Shown piece after piece: positions 36,529-43,798 of a stretch of DNA of 49,731 nucleotides (within the stretch, counting starts at the first letter, position 1; each line of letters starts with the position of its first letter). The notes beneath the pieces were generated by a model. That model saw only the letters and a list, made by a program, of their open reading frames with translations. It did no database searches and was not told where the DNA came from. Origin of the DNA: Nocardia donostiensis (lineage in GTDB: Bacteria > Actinomycetota > Actinomycetes > Mycobacteriales > Mycobacteriaceae); NCBI RefSeq assembly GCF_002081715.1, contig NZ_MUKP01000036.1:1-49731 (forward strand), given 5' to 3'. The position numbers were made by a program, and so were the translations under genes.

Positions 36529-36580
36529 GTTCCAAGTCGGTTCCCAGTCCCTTCCAAACCCTCGGGAGCAGTCTCTAGCC
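36529..36580 (+). promoter_or_regulatory. SARP-type promoter of the hemerythrin gene
   Basis: GTTCCAAGTCG, GTTCCCAGTCC and CTTCCAAACCC repeat with an exact 11-bp period (36529-36561), then TCGGGAGCAGTCTCTAGCC (36562-36580). The third repeat and the box keep the same spacing as in the copy at 33124-33175. The hemerythrin gene starts 27 bases later. It lies 36 bases upstream of the SARP gene start, so the same region may also autoregulate it. Confidence 0.85.
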
Positions 36581-36607
36581 AACCGAAACCGTTGAAGGGC
36601 AGGAACA

Positions 36608-37249
36608 ATGAGCGTCAATACCCAGGACATGAAAATCGTCCACCGCGCCTTCCGCCGCGAGTCCCGGCTGCTGATCGAGCTCGTCGCAGCGGTCACCCCA
36701 GGTGACACGGCGCGCGCCAAGGTGATCGCCGACCACTTCCGCGACTACCGGCTGGGGCTGAAGAACCACCACGAGGGCGAGGACGAGCTGCTGTGGCCAC
36801 CGCTGCTCTCCCGGGCCGATCCGGGGACGGACGTCATCCTGCGCATGCAGGCCCAACATGAGCGCGTCGAAGCCACGTTGGCCAGGCTGGACGCCGCGGT
36901 CCCTGCGTGGGAGACCACGGCCGGAGCCGACGAACGCGACACCCTCGTAGCGATTCTCGTCGATCACCGGGCGGTTCTGCTCGAACACCTCGACGACGAA
37001 GAGGACACTCTGCTCCCTCTCGCGGCCGAGTACATCACCGAAAAAGAATGGGCTTCCCCGGGCGAACACATGGTGGCCAACACACCCAAGTTCACCCTGC
37101 TCACGCTCCTCGGCCTCGTCCTGGAGGAGGCCAACCAGGTGGAACGCGCCACCCTCCTCGGCGCCCTCCCCGCACCGGTACGCGTCATCTGGCACGTCAT
37201 CGGTCGCCCCCGCTACACCCGCCACATCCGCCGCGTCCGCGCGGCCTGA
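36608..37249 (+). CDS. Hemerythrin HHE-domain protein
   Basis: A 213-residue four-helix HHE protein (MSVNTQDMKIVHRAFRRES). Likely di-iron ligands are His12, His43, the HHEGEDE cluster at 54-60, and His84 in MQAQHERVE, with further HxxxxxHLDDEED-type ligands around residues 119-130. Hemerythrin-like proteins of this length in actinobacteria bind O2, NO or peroxide. The C-terminal third (LTLLGLVLEEANQVER ... PRYTRHIRRVR) is a less common extension. It is the gene directly behind the SARP-type promoter. Confidence 0.85.
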   Translation: MSVNTQDMKIVHRAFRRESRLLIELVAAVTPGDTARAKVIADHFRDYRLGLKNHHEGEDELLWPPLLSRADPGTDVILRMQAQHERVEATLARLDAAVPAWETTAGADERDTLVAILVDHRAVLLEHLDDEEDTLLPLAAEYITEKEWASPGEHMVANTPKFTLLTLLGLVLEEANQVERATLLGALPAPVRVIWHVIGRPRYTRHIRRVRAA

Positions 37250-37344
37250 CCCTGCCCACCCGCACGAGGTCGACGACGAGATCGTCACGCCCATCACCCC
37301 GGCGCAGTATCCGCTGAAACACCTATCGAACAAAGGAATTCATT

Positions 37345-37722
37345 ATGCAGTCAATCATCGGCAGCTCCCTTGCCGCTGTCATCGCCATCGCAATCGTCTT
37401 CATGGGCACGAGTTTCTTCTGGGCGCCGCAGGGTGCGGTCGGCTTCGGTATCCCGAACACCCCCATCCAGGACCCTGCCTTCCGCGCCTGGCTGCGCGTC
37501 AAGGGGGTCCGTGACATGAACTGCGGGGTGTGCATTTTCATCCTGCTCGCCGTCGGCACACCCGCGCTGCTCGGCGGGCTCATGCTCGCCCTCACTCTCA
37601 TCCCGATCGGGGACGCGGCGATCGTGCTCCGCAGCAAGGGCCCCAAGTCGGCTGCCTACGGCGTACACGCCGCCACCGCAGCCGTGGTACTGACGGCCGC
37701 AACGCTACTGCTGACCGCCTGA
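37345..37722 (+). CDS. DUF4267-family small membrane protein
   Basis: A 125-residue protein with four hydrophobic segments (about 5-25, 58-75, 77-95 and 104-123). APQGAVGFGIP, RAWLRVKGVRD and IPIGDAAIVL match the DUF4267 family of DoxX-like small membrane proteins. It follows the hemerythrin gene by 95 bases on the same strand. Function of the family is unknown; a link to quinone or redox metabolism is only suggested by its neighbours. Confidence 0.82.
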   Translation: MQSIIGSSLAAVIAIAIVFMGTSFFWAPQGAVGFGIPNTPIQDPAFRAWLRVKGVRDMNCGVCIFILLAVGTPALLGGLMLALTLIPIGDAAIVLRSKGPKSAAYGVHAATAAVVLTAATLLLTA

Positions 37723-37767
37723 ACCCCTGGTCACACCACTATTCGCGAACAGGAACAGAACCAGATC

Positions 37768-38088
37768 ATGAGGATCTATCAGCTCAGGAGATACACACTA
37801 TCGACGGCAGATGCGCTGGAACGGTATCGGAATATCCACTATCCCCGGCATCTGATGAACTTCCCAAAATTCGGCATCGGCCTACACGGTCTGTGGACCG
37901 ACAACTCCGATGCGCCGAGACTGTATGCACTGCTGTCGTTCCCTGCGGGCGCCGACCCAGCCGACATCACCGAGCAGTATCTGGCCAGCCCAGAACTACG
38001 CTCCGATATGGAGGGTTTCGACATGACCACCATCATCGAGGTGACCGCCACCCACCTCACCCCAGCTCCCGGATCACCACTGCTGTAG
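37768..38088 (+). CDS. NIPSNAP-family small protein
   Basis: A 106-residue protein beginning MRIYQLRRYTLST, with the ferredoxin-like (dimeric alpha/beta barrel) pattern of NIPSNAP proteins: YRNIHYPRHLMNFPKFGIGLHGLW and LYALLSFPAGADP. It is 45 bases downstream of the DUF4267 gene and probably co-transcribed with the hemerythrin gene. Biochemical role unknown. Confidence 0.8.
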   Translation: MRIYQLRRYTLSTADALERYRNIHYPRHLMNFPKFGIGLHGLWTDNSDAPRLYALLSFPAGADPADITEQYLASPELRSDMEGFDMTTIIEVTATHLTPAPGSPLL

Positions 38089-38434
38089 GCGCACCGCCGT
38101 GCGCCACGCCGCGATCAGGACTCCGTCACCGCCGGTCTCACGCCGCCCTGGAGCAGCAGACCGGTCGGCAGCGCACGGGCACGTGTCTGCTGGGCTCGTT
38201 GGCAGACCAGGATTCGGCGGTGCCCTACGGGTCGGTCCTTGGTTGCCCTTCGAGGTCTCCTGGCAACCTACGATCCACAGGGTTTGGCCTATTCCTCGTA
38301 CTCGAGTGGTACTGTTCAAAGTGCCCGAGACAAGTAGTCGAGGGAAGTGGTTCGTGTAGGAGGTCTCCGGAGCGTAAGTACCCCTCGTGGGCAGCTCCAC
38401 TGGTGGTTTCCAGCCTTGCGCGCCCATCATACGT
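38089..38434. other. Intergenic stretch with no recognisable gene
   Basis: About 350 bases downstream of the NIPSNAP gene. Open frames on either strand give no family-like sequence and have uneven codon use. The GC content falls toward the right end. It may hold remnants of mobile DNA at the edge of the accessory insert, but nothing specific is seen. Confidence 0.5.
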
Positions 38435-38436
38435 AG

Positions 38437-38462
38437 AAGGCCCCTCCTATCGGAGGGGTCTT
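38437..38462 (-). terminator. Hairpin resembling the fadA6 terminator
   Basis: AAGGCCCCTC and GAGGGGTCTT arms around a short loop (ctatcg), with a G-T pair replacing one G-C. It and its flanks (AGAAGGCCCCTC ... TATCGGAGGGG ... CTTCGC ... TAT) match 32108-32143 at most positions. It lies after the DUF3800-like gene on the minus strand. Confidence 0.7.
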
Positions 38463-38470
38463 CGCGTATT

Positions 38471-38986
38471 TCATAGCATGATGGCCTCGATACGGTGAGC
38501 AATCTTGCTACGTATGGTTCCTCCGCGGCCCCATGCTCACGCGTGAACGTCCGGAAGCCAGAGCAACGGCTCGGTTGGTCGATCGTGGAGGTAGTCGAAC
38601 GGGGCACAGGGACCCAGAGTATCCCGAATGACCAGCCTGTCTTCACGGTCTTGGTTGCACGATTCGATCACCACACGCCTAACGGGTGAGATAGCCAGGT
38701 CGCGTGCCGCAGCGCCCAGCGTGAGGTTCCGAGCTGCACGCTCGGAGAGCTTCCGCGACTTGACGATATACAGGCGGCTTTCCACATCCAACTTCGAGAC
38801 CTCGGTCACGATCTTCGCCGCAGCCTTCCCTGCAGACTTCATGTGGATCCGGCTGCTTCCCTTGGGGCAGAGGTCCCTCATCTGCTTTCGTAGCGGGTCG
38901 ACGTCAGTGGGCAGGATCGTCACTGCGCAAAGGATGTAATCACCCCGCTTCGACTCGTCAATGTAGGCGTGCATGGCTCGCCCCAT
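38471..38986 (-). pseudogene. DUF3800-like protein with an in-frame TGA near its end
   Basis: The first 149 codons (38537-38986) read MGRAMHAYIDESKRGDYIL ... EPLLWLPDVHA and then TGA. Reading on in the same frame gives AWGRGGTIRSKIAHRIEAIML before a second stop at 38471. The YIDES start, the RIHMKSAG middle and the LLW-PD-(H/V)A-W-G tail agree with a DUF3800-like nuclease-fold family in which a Trp usually follows DVHA. A single TGG-to-TGA change fits best; natural read-through is possible. It lies 23 bases after the 119-residue gene. Family call is tentative. Confidence 0.6.
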
Positions 38987-39009
38987 AGTGATTGCCAGGG
39001 GCGATCATG

Positions 39010-39369
39010 TCAGATCCCATCTGCCGAGGATCCGCAGACGATATCGCGGATCTGGACGAGCTTTTCTTGGGCATCCGACGAGGCCACGGAACGCAACGTC
39101 GCGTCCCCACGTTCACTGGGGCTCAGGACAGCGCTCACCACATCGGCAATGGGAGTGCCCAGCAGGTAGAGGCGGACCTCATCGTCCTGATTGGGTGGCA
39201 GATCTGGGGGAAGGTGACCGATTCCGTGCGAAGCCAGGGCTCGACTGATGGCCGAGCGGACGTGGATGCCCAGTCGACCCGCCGCCTGGATTCCCTTCAA
39301 GGTCTCCATCGTCGTTGTGTACACGCTGGCGTCCTCGACCGCTGACCGCAACTCGCTATAACTGCGCAT
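39010..39369 (-). CDS. Unknown 119-residue partner of the DUF3800-like gene
   Basis: Starts MRSYSELRSAVEDASVYTTTM at ATG 39369, with AGGAA seven bases before it. The protein is soluble and helical; LGIHVRSAISRALASHGIGHLPPDLP and DEVRLYLLGTPIADVVSAVL are the most ordered-looking parts. It shares a transcript with the DUF3800-like gene (23-base gap). Size and order recall a toxin-antitoxin-like pair, but no known antitoxin fold can be claimed. Function unknown. Confidence 0.65.
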   Translation of the reverse strand: MRSYSELRSAVEDASVYTTTMETLKGIQAAGRLGIHVRSAISRALASHGIGHLPPDLPPNQDDEVRLYLLGTPIADVVSAVLSPSERGDATLRSVASSDAQEKLVQIRDIVCGSSADGI

Positions 39370-39562
39370 GATTTGTTCCTAGTGATTAATTAAGTTCCCC
39401 AAGAAAACCTACGATACCGACCCGGAGCGGGGTTGGGAAGGCAGCCTTGTTCGTTGACCGCCGCCCGGGTCACGCTCGAGCCTGACGTGACTGCATAACC
39501 CAGTGGCGATAGGGCGAGTCCTGGCAGAGCACCATCGCTTGGCCGGCCTGAGCCGGAGAGCA

Positions 39563-39595
39563 AAGGCCGCCGCGGTTACCTGATCGAGCGGCCTT
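39563..39595. terminator. Hairpin in a gene-free stretch
   Basis: AAGGCCGC and GCGGCCTT arms (8 bp) around a 17-base loop. There is no gene directly ahead of it on either strand, so it may be the leftover terminator of a lost gene. Confidence 0.45.
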
Positions 39596-39766
39596 CATGT
39601 CCTGGGGGATGTTTGGTCAGGCAGTAGTGCCAACGCTGGAGAAAGCCCTGTGTGCGAAGGCTTTCCATGCAATCGGTGGCGAGGATAGAGACGGTGATGG
39701 AGACCTCGTCGGGCTCACCGGCGCCCGCTCCGGTCCGCCCGAGTCGACATTCACAACGCTCATGTT

Positions 39767-39801
39767 CAGGTAATACCTGGTTTCCGTGGACTACGGAAAC
39801 C
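39767..39801. repeat. Two abutting perfect inverted repeats
   Basis: CAGGTA-a-TACCTG (39767-39779) is directly followed, with one base shared, by GGTTTCCGT-ggact-ACGGAAACC (39779-39801). Both have perfect arms. Such clustered symmetry resembles a recombinase or transposon-end site, but no integrase gene is nearby. Confidence 0.55.
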
Positions 39802-39917
39802 GCCTATTTACCGAACGCTGAGGTGGTGCCGAGACGCTTATCCGGGACCCACAGGCATGGCAGTGGAGCCTGTAGATGACAGCTGAGGGAGGTCCTTCGG
39901 TCGGACTGGCGAAGCAA

Positions 39918-39956
39918 AAAGGCCGCCTCCGATTCCTGGAACCGGAGGCGGCCTTT
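39918..39956 (-). terminator. Terminator of the echA20-ipdABC operon
   Basis: Perfect 14-bp arms AAAGGCCGCCTCCG and CGGAGGCGGCCTTT around an 11-base loop. On the minus strand it lies 21 bases after the ipdC stop and continues into a run of T residues, the form of an intrinsic terminator. Confidence 0.9.
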
Positions 39957-39977
39957 GGGTACCGAAGGGGTGTCCGG

Positions 39978-41186
39978 TCAGTCAGCGGTGCCGGAAGACG
40001 GTCCGGTCCGCTGGGGTAGCGCGGCGATTGTGTCGATTCGCGCTATTGCGTCCTCGACGATGCGGTCGATGAGGTCTTTGCAGGTGGGGAGGTCGTCGAG
40101 GATGCCGGTGACCTGGCCTGCGGCGAGGACGCCTGCTTGGGTGTTGCCTTCGACGAGGCCGGCGCGTAGCAGCATGGGGGTGTTGGCGGCCATGATGACC
40201 TGGGACCAGGTGAGGTCTTTGGTTTTGCGCATGGCGAGTCCGTCGCGGATCATGGTGGACCATTTCATGCCGGTCATGCTCTTGAAGCGCATAGCGTTGC
40301 CGACGGCGGCGGTGAGGCCGCGTACTCGGCCCGAATGTTCCAGGCGTTGCACGAGTTCGGTGTTGAGGACTCGGTGCGGCATACCGTCGACCTTGGTGGA
40401 GACGACGGTGTCCTGGAGGTGGCGGCGCAGGTATTCCTGTTTGACCGCTTCGGGGACGCTGCTTTCCTGGGTGAGCAGGAAGCGGGTGCCCATCGCGATA
40501 CCGGCTGCGCCGTAGGCGAGGGCGGCGGCGAGGCCGCGGCCGTCGAAGAAACCGCCCGCGGCGACCACGGGGATGTCGACGGCGTCGAGCACCGAGGGCA
40601 GCAGCAGGGTGGTGGCGACGGGGCCGGTGTGGCCGCCGCCTTCACCGCCCTGCACGATCACCGCGTCCGCGCCCCAGGAGGCGACCTTCACCGCGTGTTT
40701 GGCCGCGCCGATCGACGGGATCACCACGACACCGTGGTCTTTCAGCTTCGCGATCAGGTCTTTTTTCGGCGCGAGCGCGAACGATGCGACGGCGACTTTC
40801 TCCCGGATGAGCAGATCGATGCGTTCGCCGGCGTCGGAGGCGTCGGCGCGGATGTTCACGCCGAACGGTTTGTTCGTCTGCGCCTTGGTTTTCGCGATCG
40901 CAGCCTCGAGCTCGTCGAATGTCATGGTCGCCGAGGCGAGGATGCCCAAACCGCCCGCTTCGGAGGTAGCCGAAACCAGGCTGGGACCGGCGACCCAGCC
41001 CATACCGGTCTGCACGACCGGATGCTCGATGCCGACCAGTTCGGTCAAGGGGGTGCGCAACCGCGCCTGCCCCGGACGCGCATCAGATGCGTCGGTCGTC
41101 GCGGAAGCGGTCTCGCGGGGGTCATTCGTGTTCTGCTGGTCGGCGTCAACGGCGGCGCGGTATTGCTCTGGGCGTTGTGCGCTCAT
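39978..41186 (-). CDS. ipdC: Flavin-dependent oxidoreductase IpdC
   Basis: A 402-residue nitronate-monooxygenase-like (FMN) enzyme. RTPLTELVGIEHPVVQTGMGW, GGLGILASATMTFDELEAAI, DAVIVQGGEGGGHTGP, AAGGFFDGRGLAAALAYGA and MGTRFLLTQES match IpdC (Rv3553). In C/D-ring degradation IpdC introduces unsaturation into the HIP-derived CoA ester before ring opening. The first 42 residues (MSAQRPEQYRAAVDADQQNT...) are Asp/Ala/Thr-rich and have no counterpart in the 355-residue M. tuberculosis protein; there is no later Met before the conserved region, so the extension may be real or a GTG start in it may be used. Last gene of its operon. Confidence 0.92.
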   Translation of the reverse strand: MSAQRPEQYRAAVDADQQNTNDPRETASATTDASDARPGQARLRTPLTELVGIEHPVVQTGMGWVAGPSLVSATSEAGGLGILASATMTFDELEAAIAKTKAQTNKPFGVNIRADASDAGERIDLLIREKVAVASFALAPKKDLIAKLKDHGVVVIPSIGAAKHAVKVASWGADAVIVQGGEGGGHTGPVATTLLLPSVLDAVDIPVVAAGGFFDGRGLAAALAYGAAGIAMGTRFLLTQESSVPEAVKQEYLRRHLQDTVVSTKVDGMPHRVLNTELVQRLEHSGRVRGLTAAVGNAMRFKSMTGMKWSTMIRDGLAMRKTKDLTWSQVIMAANTPMLLRAGLVEGNTQAGVLAAGQVTGILDDLPTCKDLIDRIVEDAIARIDTIAALPQRTGPSSGTAD

Positions 41187-41241
41187 TCGTGCGCCATCCC
41201 TTCTCGGTTCCGGTGTGTGCCCGGCCCAGTTCGCAAGCCAC

Positions 41242-42000
41242 TCACGCGGGCACTTCCTTGTTGCGGACCTGCTTGGGGTCCAGCACTTCGCGGATCAAAC
41301 GCAGTTCTTCCTCGGTCGGCAGGCGGGTTTCGCCCGCTTCGGCGAGTCCGGCGATCTCGAACGAGGTGTTGTCGGCGACCTCGTCGGCCGTGACACCGGG
41401 GTGCAGGCTGCGGGCGCGCATGGTGTGGCCGGGGCCGCCGAAATCGAAGACGCCGAGGTTGGTCACCACGCGGTGGATATCGAGGAACCGGAAGGCCGGG
41501 TTGTCCGGGTCGACTTTGTCGTAGCCGACGCCGGAGACGATATCGACCTTGTCGCAGAACACCCGCTTGCTGTGTTTGGCCACCCAATAGCTGGTCGGAT
41601 GGTTGATGGTGTTGCCGGGCGCGCCGCGCACCCCGAACATCTGCCGCGTCGGCTGATGCAACGGACCGAACGCAGACAGGTTCTGGTTGCCGTACCTGTC
41701 GATCTGGTTCGCGCCCATCACCACATGGCGACGGCCCGAAGCCACTACATCGAACACCTTCCGGAACGGAATCCAGCCCTCGATCGGCGACTTACCGCCC
41801 AGGGGTGGGGTTTCGGCGAGCAGCAGCGCTTCACCGTCGGACAGCAGCAGGTCCGGTTCGGTGGTCAGTCGCGCCAGCCGGGCGCCCAGCTGCGCCATGG
41901 GCGTCATCGGCGAGGCCACGATTTCGCCCGCACCGCTGAAGATCTCGGCACACGCGACCGCGCACACCTCGGCCCGCGTAATCGTCTCCGTGCTGGTCAT
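41242..42000 (-). CDS. ipdB: COCHEA-CoA hydrolase beta subunit IpdB
   Basis: A 252-residue member of the class I CoA-transferase beta fold, starting MTSTETITRAEVC at ATG 42000 with a strong AAGGAGG seven bases upstream. LLLSDGEALLLAETPPLGG, YGNQNLSAFG and RGAPGNTINHPTSYWV agree with IpdB (Rv3552). IpdAB lost transferase activity and opens ring C hydrolytically. The longer frame up to 42273 overlaps ipdA and is rejected. Confidence 0.93.
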   Translation of the reverse strand: MTSTETITRAEVCAVACAEIFSGAGEIVASPMTPMAQLGARLARLTTEPDLLLSDGEALLLAETPPLGGKSPIEGWIPFRKVFDVVASGRRHVVMGANQIDRYGNQNLSAFGPLHQPTRQMFGVRGAPGNTINHPTSYWVAKHSKRVFCDKVDIVSGVGYDKVDPDNPAFRFLDIHRVVTNLGVFDFGGPGHTMRARSLHPGVTADEVADNTSFEIAGLAEAGETRLPTEEELRLIREVLDPKQVRNKEVPA

Positions 42001-42079
42001 TGGCCCTCCTTGTGATCCGATACACCGAGCGGCACCACAGTGCGGCTCGGCTCGAAGTTCGCCCCAATCGTGTGCCGGG

Positions 42080-42976
42080 TCACTGGTTCTCCTGCGCGAA
42101 CTTCGCGACGGCGGCTTGGTAGTCGTCTTCCGAACCCGAGAGGTAGGTGTCGACGAACGTCTGCCAGGTCTCCGGGTCCTTGGCTGCCTCGGCGTAGTGA
42201 CGCTGGAACTTCTCGTCGCGGCCATAGCTTTCGCCGGCGAGAGTGAAGTGGGCGCCGCCCGGAGCCTCCACAACGCCGTCCACCATCATGCGGTTGAGCA
42301 GCAGCGACTGCGTGGGAACCGCTTTGACCAGTTCCTCGGTCTCGACAACACGCTCCACCGACACATAGCGGCGTTCGGCAGCGAGGCAGTACAGGTCGTC
42401 GAAGTACGGGTCGACGCCCTGGTAGGCGGCATTGCCGTGTTTGTCGCCGATGTTCAGATGCACCAGCGCCGCATCGAGTTTCAGCGCGGGCATGGCGATG
42501 AGGGTTTCGGTGCGGCCGTCGGCATCGGGGTAGGGGGAGGTGACGGTGCGCAGTTCGTCGTCCCAGAAGTTCGGCACATCCGAACCGAGCCCGGCGCGGA
42601 TCGGCAGGAACGGCAGTCGCGCGGCCGCTGCTTCGAGCCCGCACTTGAGCATGCCCTCATCCATTTCGCGGGCGATGAGCTGTCCGGAGGTGCGCGCCTT
42701 GGCGAACCACGGGTCGTAGAACGGCGCCGAGTCCAGCGACACGAATCCGTAATAGGCTTTGCGCACCTTCCCGGCCGAGCACAGCAGGCCCAGGTCGGGT
42801 CCACCGTAGGTGACCACGGTCAGGTCGGTGATATCCGAACGCAGCAGTGCCCGCACCAGCGCCATCGGTTTGCGCCGCGAGCCCCAGCCGCCGAGGCCGA
42901 TCGTCATTCCGCTGCGCAGTTCGCCGATCACTGCGTCCAGTGACATCCGCTTGTCCCGCATGGTTTTCTCCACCAT
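42080..42976 (-). CDS. ipdA: COCHEA-CoA hydrolase alpha subunit IpdA
   Basis: A 298-residue CoA-transferase-fold protein (MVEKTMRDKRMSLDAVIGEL). GLGGWGSRRKPMALVRALLRSD, VVTYGGPDLGLLCSAGKVRKAYYGFVSLDS (in parts) and the catalytic Glu of AREMDEGMLKCGL match IpdA (Rv3551). The ATG at 42976 overlaps the echA20 stop (TGATG) and sits seven bases after GGAAG; GTG 42979 is the alternative. Works with IpdB as a heteromer. Confidence 0.93.
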   Translation of the reverse strand: MVEKTMRDKRMSLDAVIGELRSGMTIGLGGWGSRRKPMALVRALLRSDITDLTVVTYGGPDLGLLCSAGKVRKAYYGFVSLDSAPFYDPWFAKARTSGQLIAREMDEGMLKCGLEAAAARLPFLPIRAGLGSDVPNFWDDELRTVTSPYPDADGRTETLIAMPALKLDAALVHLNIGDKHGNAAYQGVDPYFDDLYCLAAERRYVSVERVVETEELVKAVPTQSLLLNRMMVDGVVEAPGGAHFTLAGESYGRDEKFQRHYAEAAKDPETWQTFVDTYLSGSEDDYQAAVAKFAQENQ

Positions 42977-43740
42977 CACTTGTCTTCCTTGCGTGCGGCC
43001 AGATCGTCGTCGAACCGTTCCCGGATCTCGTCCGACACCCCGGCCAGGTTCAGTTCGAATGTGAAGCCCTGCTCGTAGCGGTAGCTGCGGTGCACATCCT
43101 GGACGTCGATACCGTTGAGTGCGCGTTTGGCGGCCCGGATCACCCGGCCGTCCTTGGCAGCGATGTCCTTGGCCACGTCGAGGGTGGCGGCGTCGAGTTC
43201 GGCGCGGGGCACCACTTTGAACACCGAGCCGTAATGCTGCAGCTGCTGCGCGGTGACGGTGCCCGCCGTGTAGAAGAGCGCCCGCATCAGATGCTGCGGC
43301 ACCAGCCGCGCCAGATGGGTGGCTGCGCCGAGCGCGCCGCGGTCGACTTCGGGTAGTCCGAAGGTGGCGTCATCGGCGGCGATGATGATGTCGGCGTTGC
43401 CGACCAGACCGATCCCGCCGCCCAGGCAGAAACCCTGGACTGCGGCGATCACCGGGACGGGGCAGTCGTATACCGCGCCGAACGCTTCGAAGCAGCCGTG
43501 GTTGGCGTCGATCAGCGCCTGATGACCTGGTTTGCGCTGGATTTCCTTGATATCCACGCCCGCGTTGAAACCGCGGTTCTCCGCCCGCAACACCACTACG
43601 CGGGTCTCGGGGTCGCGCCCCGCCTCGCGAATGGTGTCGGCGAGGGCGAACCAGCCGTCCGAAGGTATGGCGTTGACCGGCGGATAGTCGACCGTGACCA
43701 CGGTGATGCCGGTCGACTCCGAATGGCGATTGATCCCCAT
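42976..43740 (-). CDS. echA20: Ring-D hydrolase / enoyl-CoA hydratase-like EchA20
   Basis: A 254-residue crotonase starting MGINRHSESTGITVVTVDYPP. RGFNAGVDIKEIQR, VQGFCLGGGIGLVGNADIII and TFGLPEVDRGALGAATHLARLVPQHLMR closely follow M. tuberculosis EchA20 (Rv3550), which hydrolyses ring D in the HIP pathway. ATG 43740 is selected because the family starts there; the longer frame to 43797 would include the KstR2 operator. First gene of the echA20-ipdA-ipdB-ipdC operon. Confidence 0.93.
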   Translation of the reverse strand: MGINRHSESTGITVVTVDYPPVNAIPSDGWFALADTIREAGRDPETRVVVLRAENRGFNAGVDIKEIQRKPGHQALIDANHGCFEAFGAVYDCPVPVIAAVQGFCLGGGIGLVGNADIIIAADDATFGLPEVDRGALGAATHLARLVPQHLMRALFYTAGTVTAQQLQHYGSVFKVVPRAELDAATLDVAKDIAAKDGRVIRAAKRALNGIDVQDVHRSYRYEQGFTFELNLAGVSDEIRERFDDDLAARKEDK

Positions 43741-43771
43741 CGCATGTCCCATCTCGAGCGTCTTGGCGAAG

Positions 43772-43785
43772 CAAGCAATTGCTTG
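43772..43785. promoter_or_regulatory. KstR2 operator between echA20 and the SDR gene
   Basis: caagcaattgcttg is a perfect 14-base palindrome that resembles the KstR2 site (CAAG...CTTG). TAGGTT (43787-43792) is a -10-like box on the plus strand, six bases before the GTG of the SDR gene. In the opposite direction it lies 31 bases upstream of echA20, so one site can control both operons. Confidence 0.85.
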
Positions 43786-43798
43786 GTAGGTTAGCACG

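Larger units (their letters stand above)
39370..39917. other. Gene-poor stretch with hairpins, between the accessory insert and ipdC
   Basis: About 550 bases, less GC-rich than average and without a believable gene. It holds an AAGGCCGC/GCGGCCTT hairpin at 39563-39595 and a pair of adjacent inverted repeats at 39767-39801. The left end carries the AT-rich promoter region of the 119-residue gene (TTAATTAA). It marks the right border of the accessory region inside the sterol cluster. Confidence 0.55.

Noticed and set aside
42001..42273. Longer ipdB start inside ipdA
   Set aside because: The extra residues have no counterpart in the family and lack a ribosome site; ATG 42000 has AAGGAGG.
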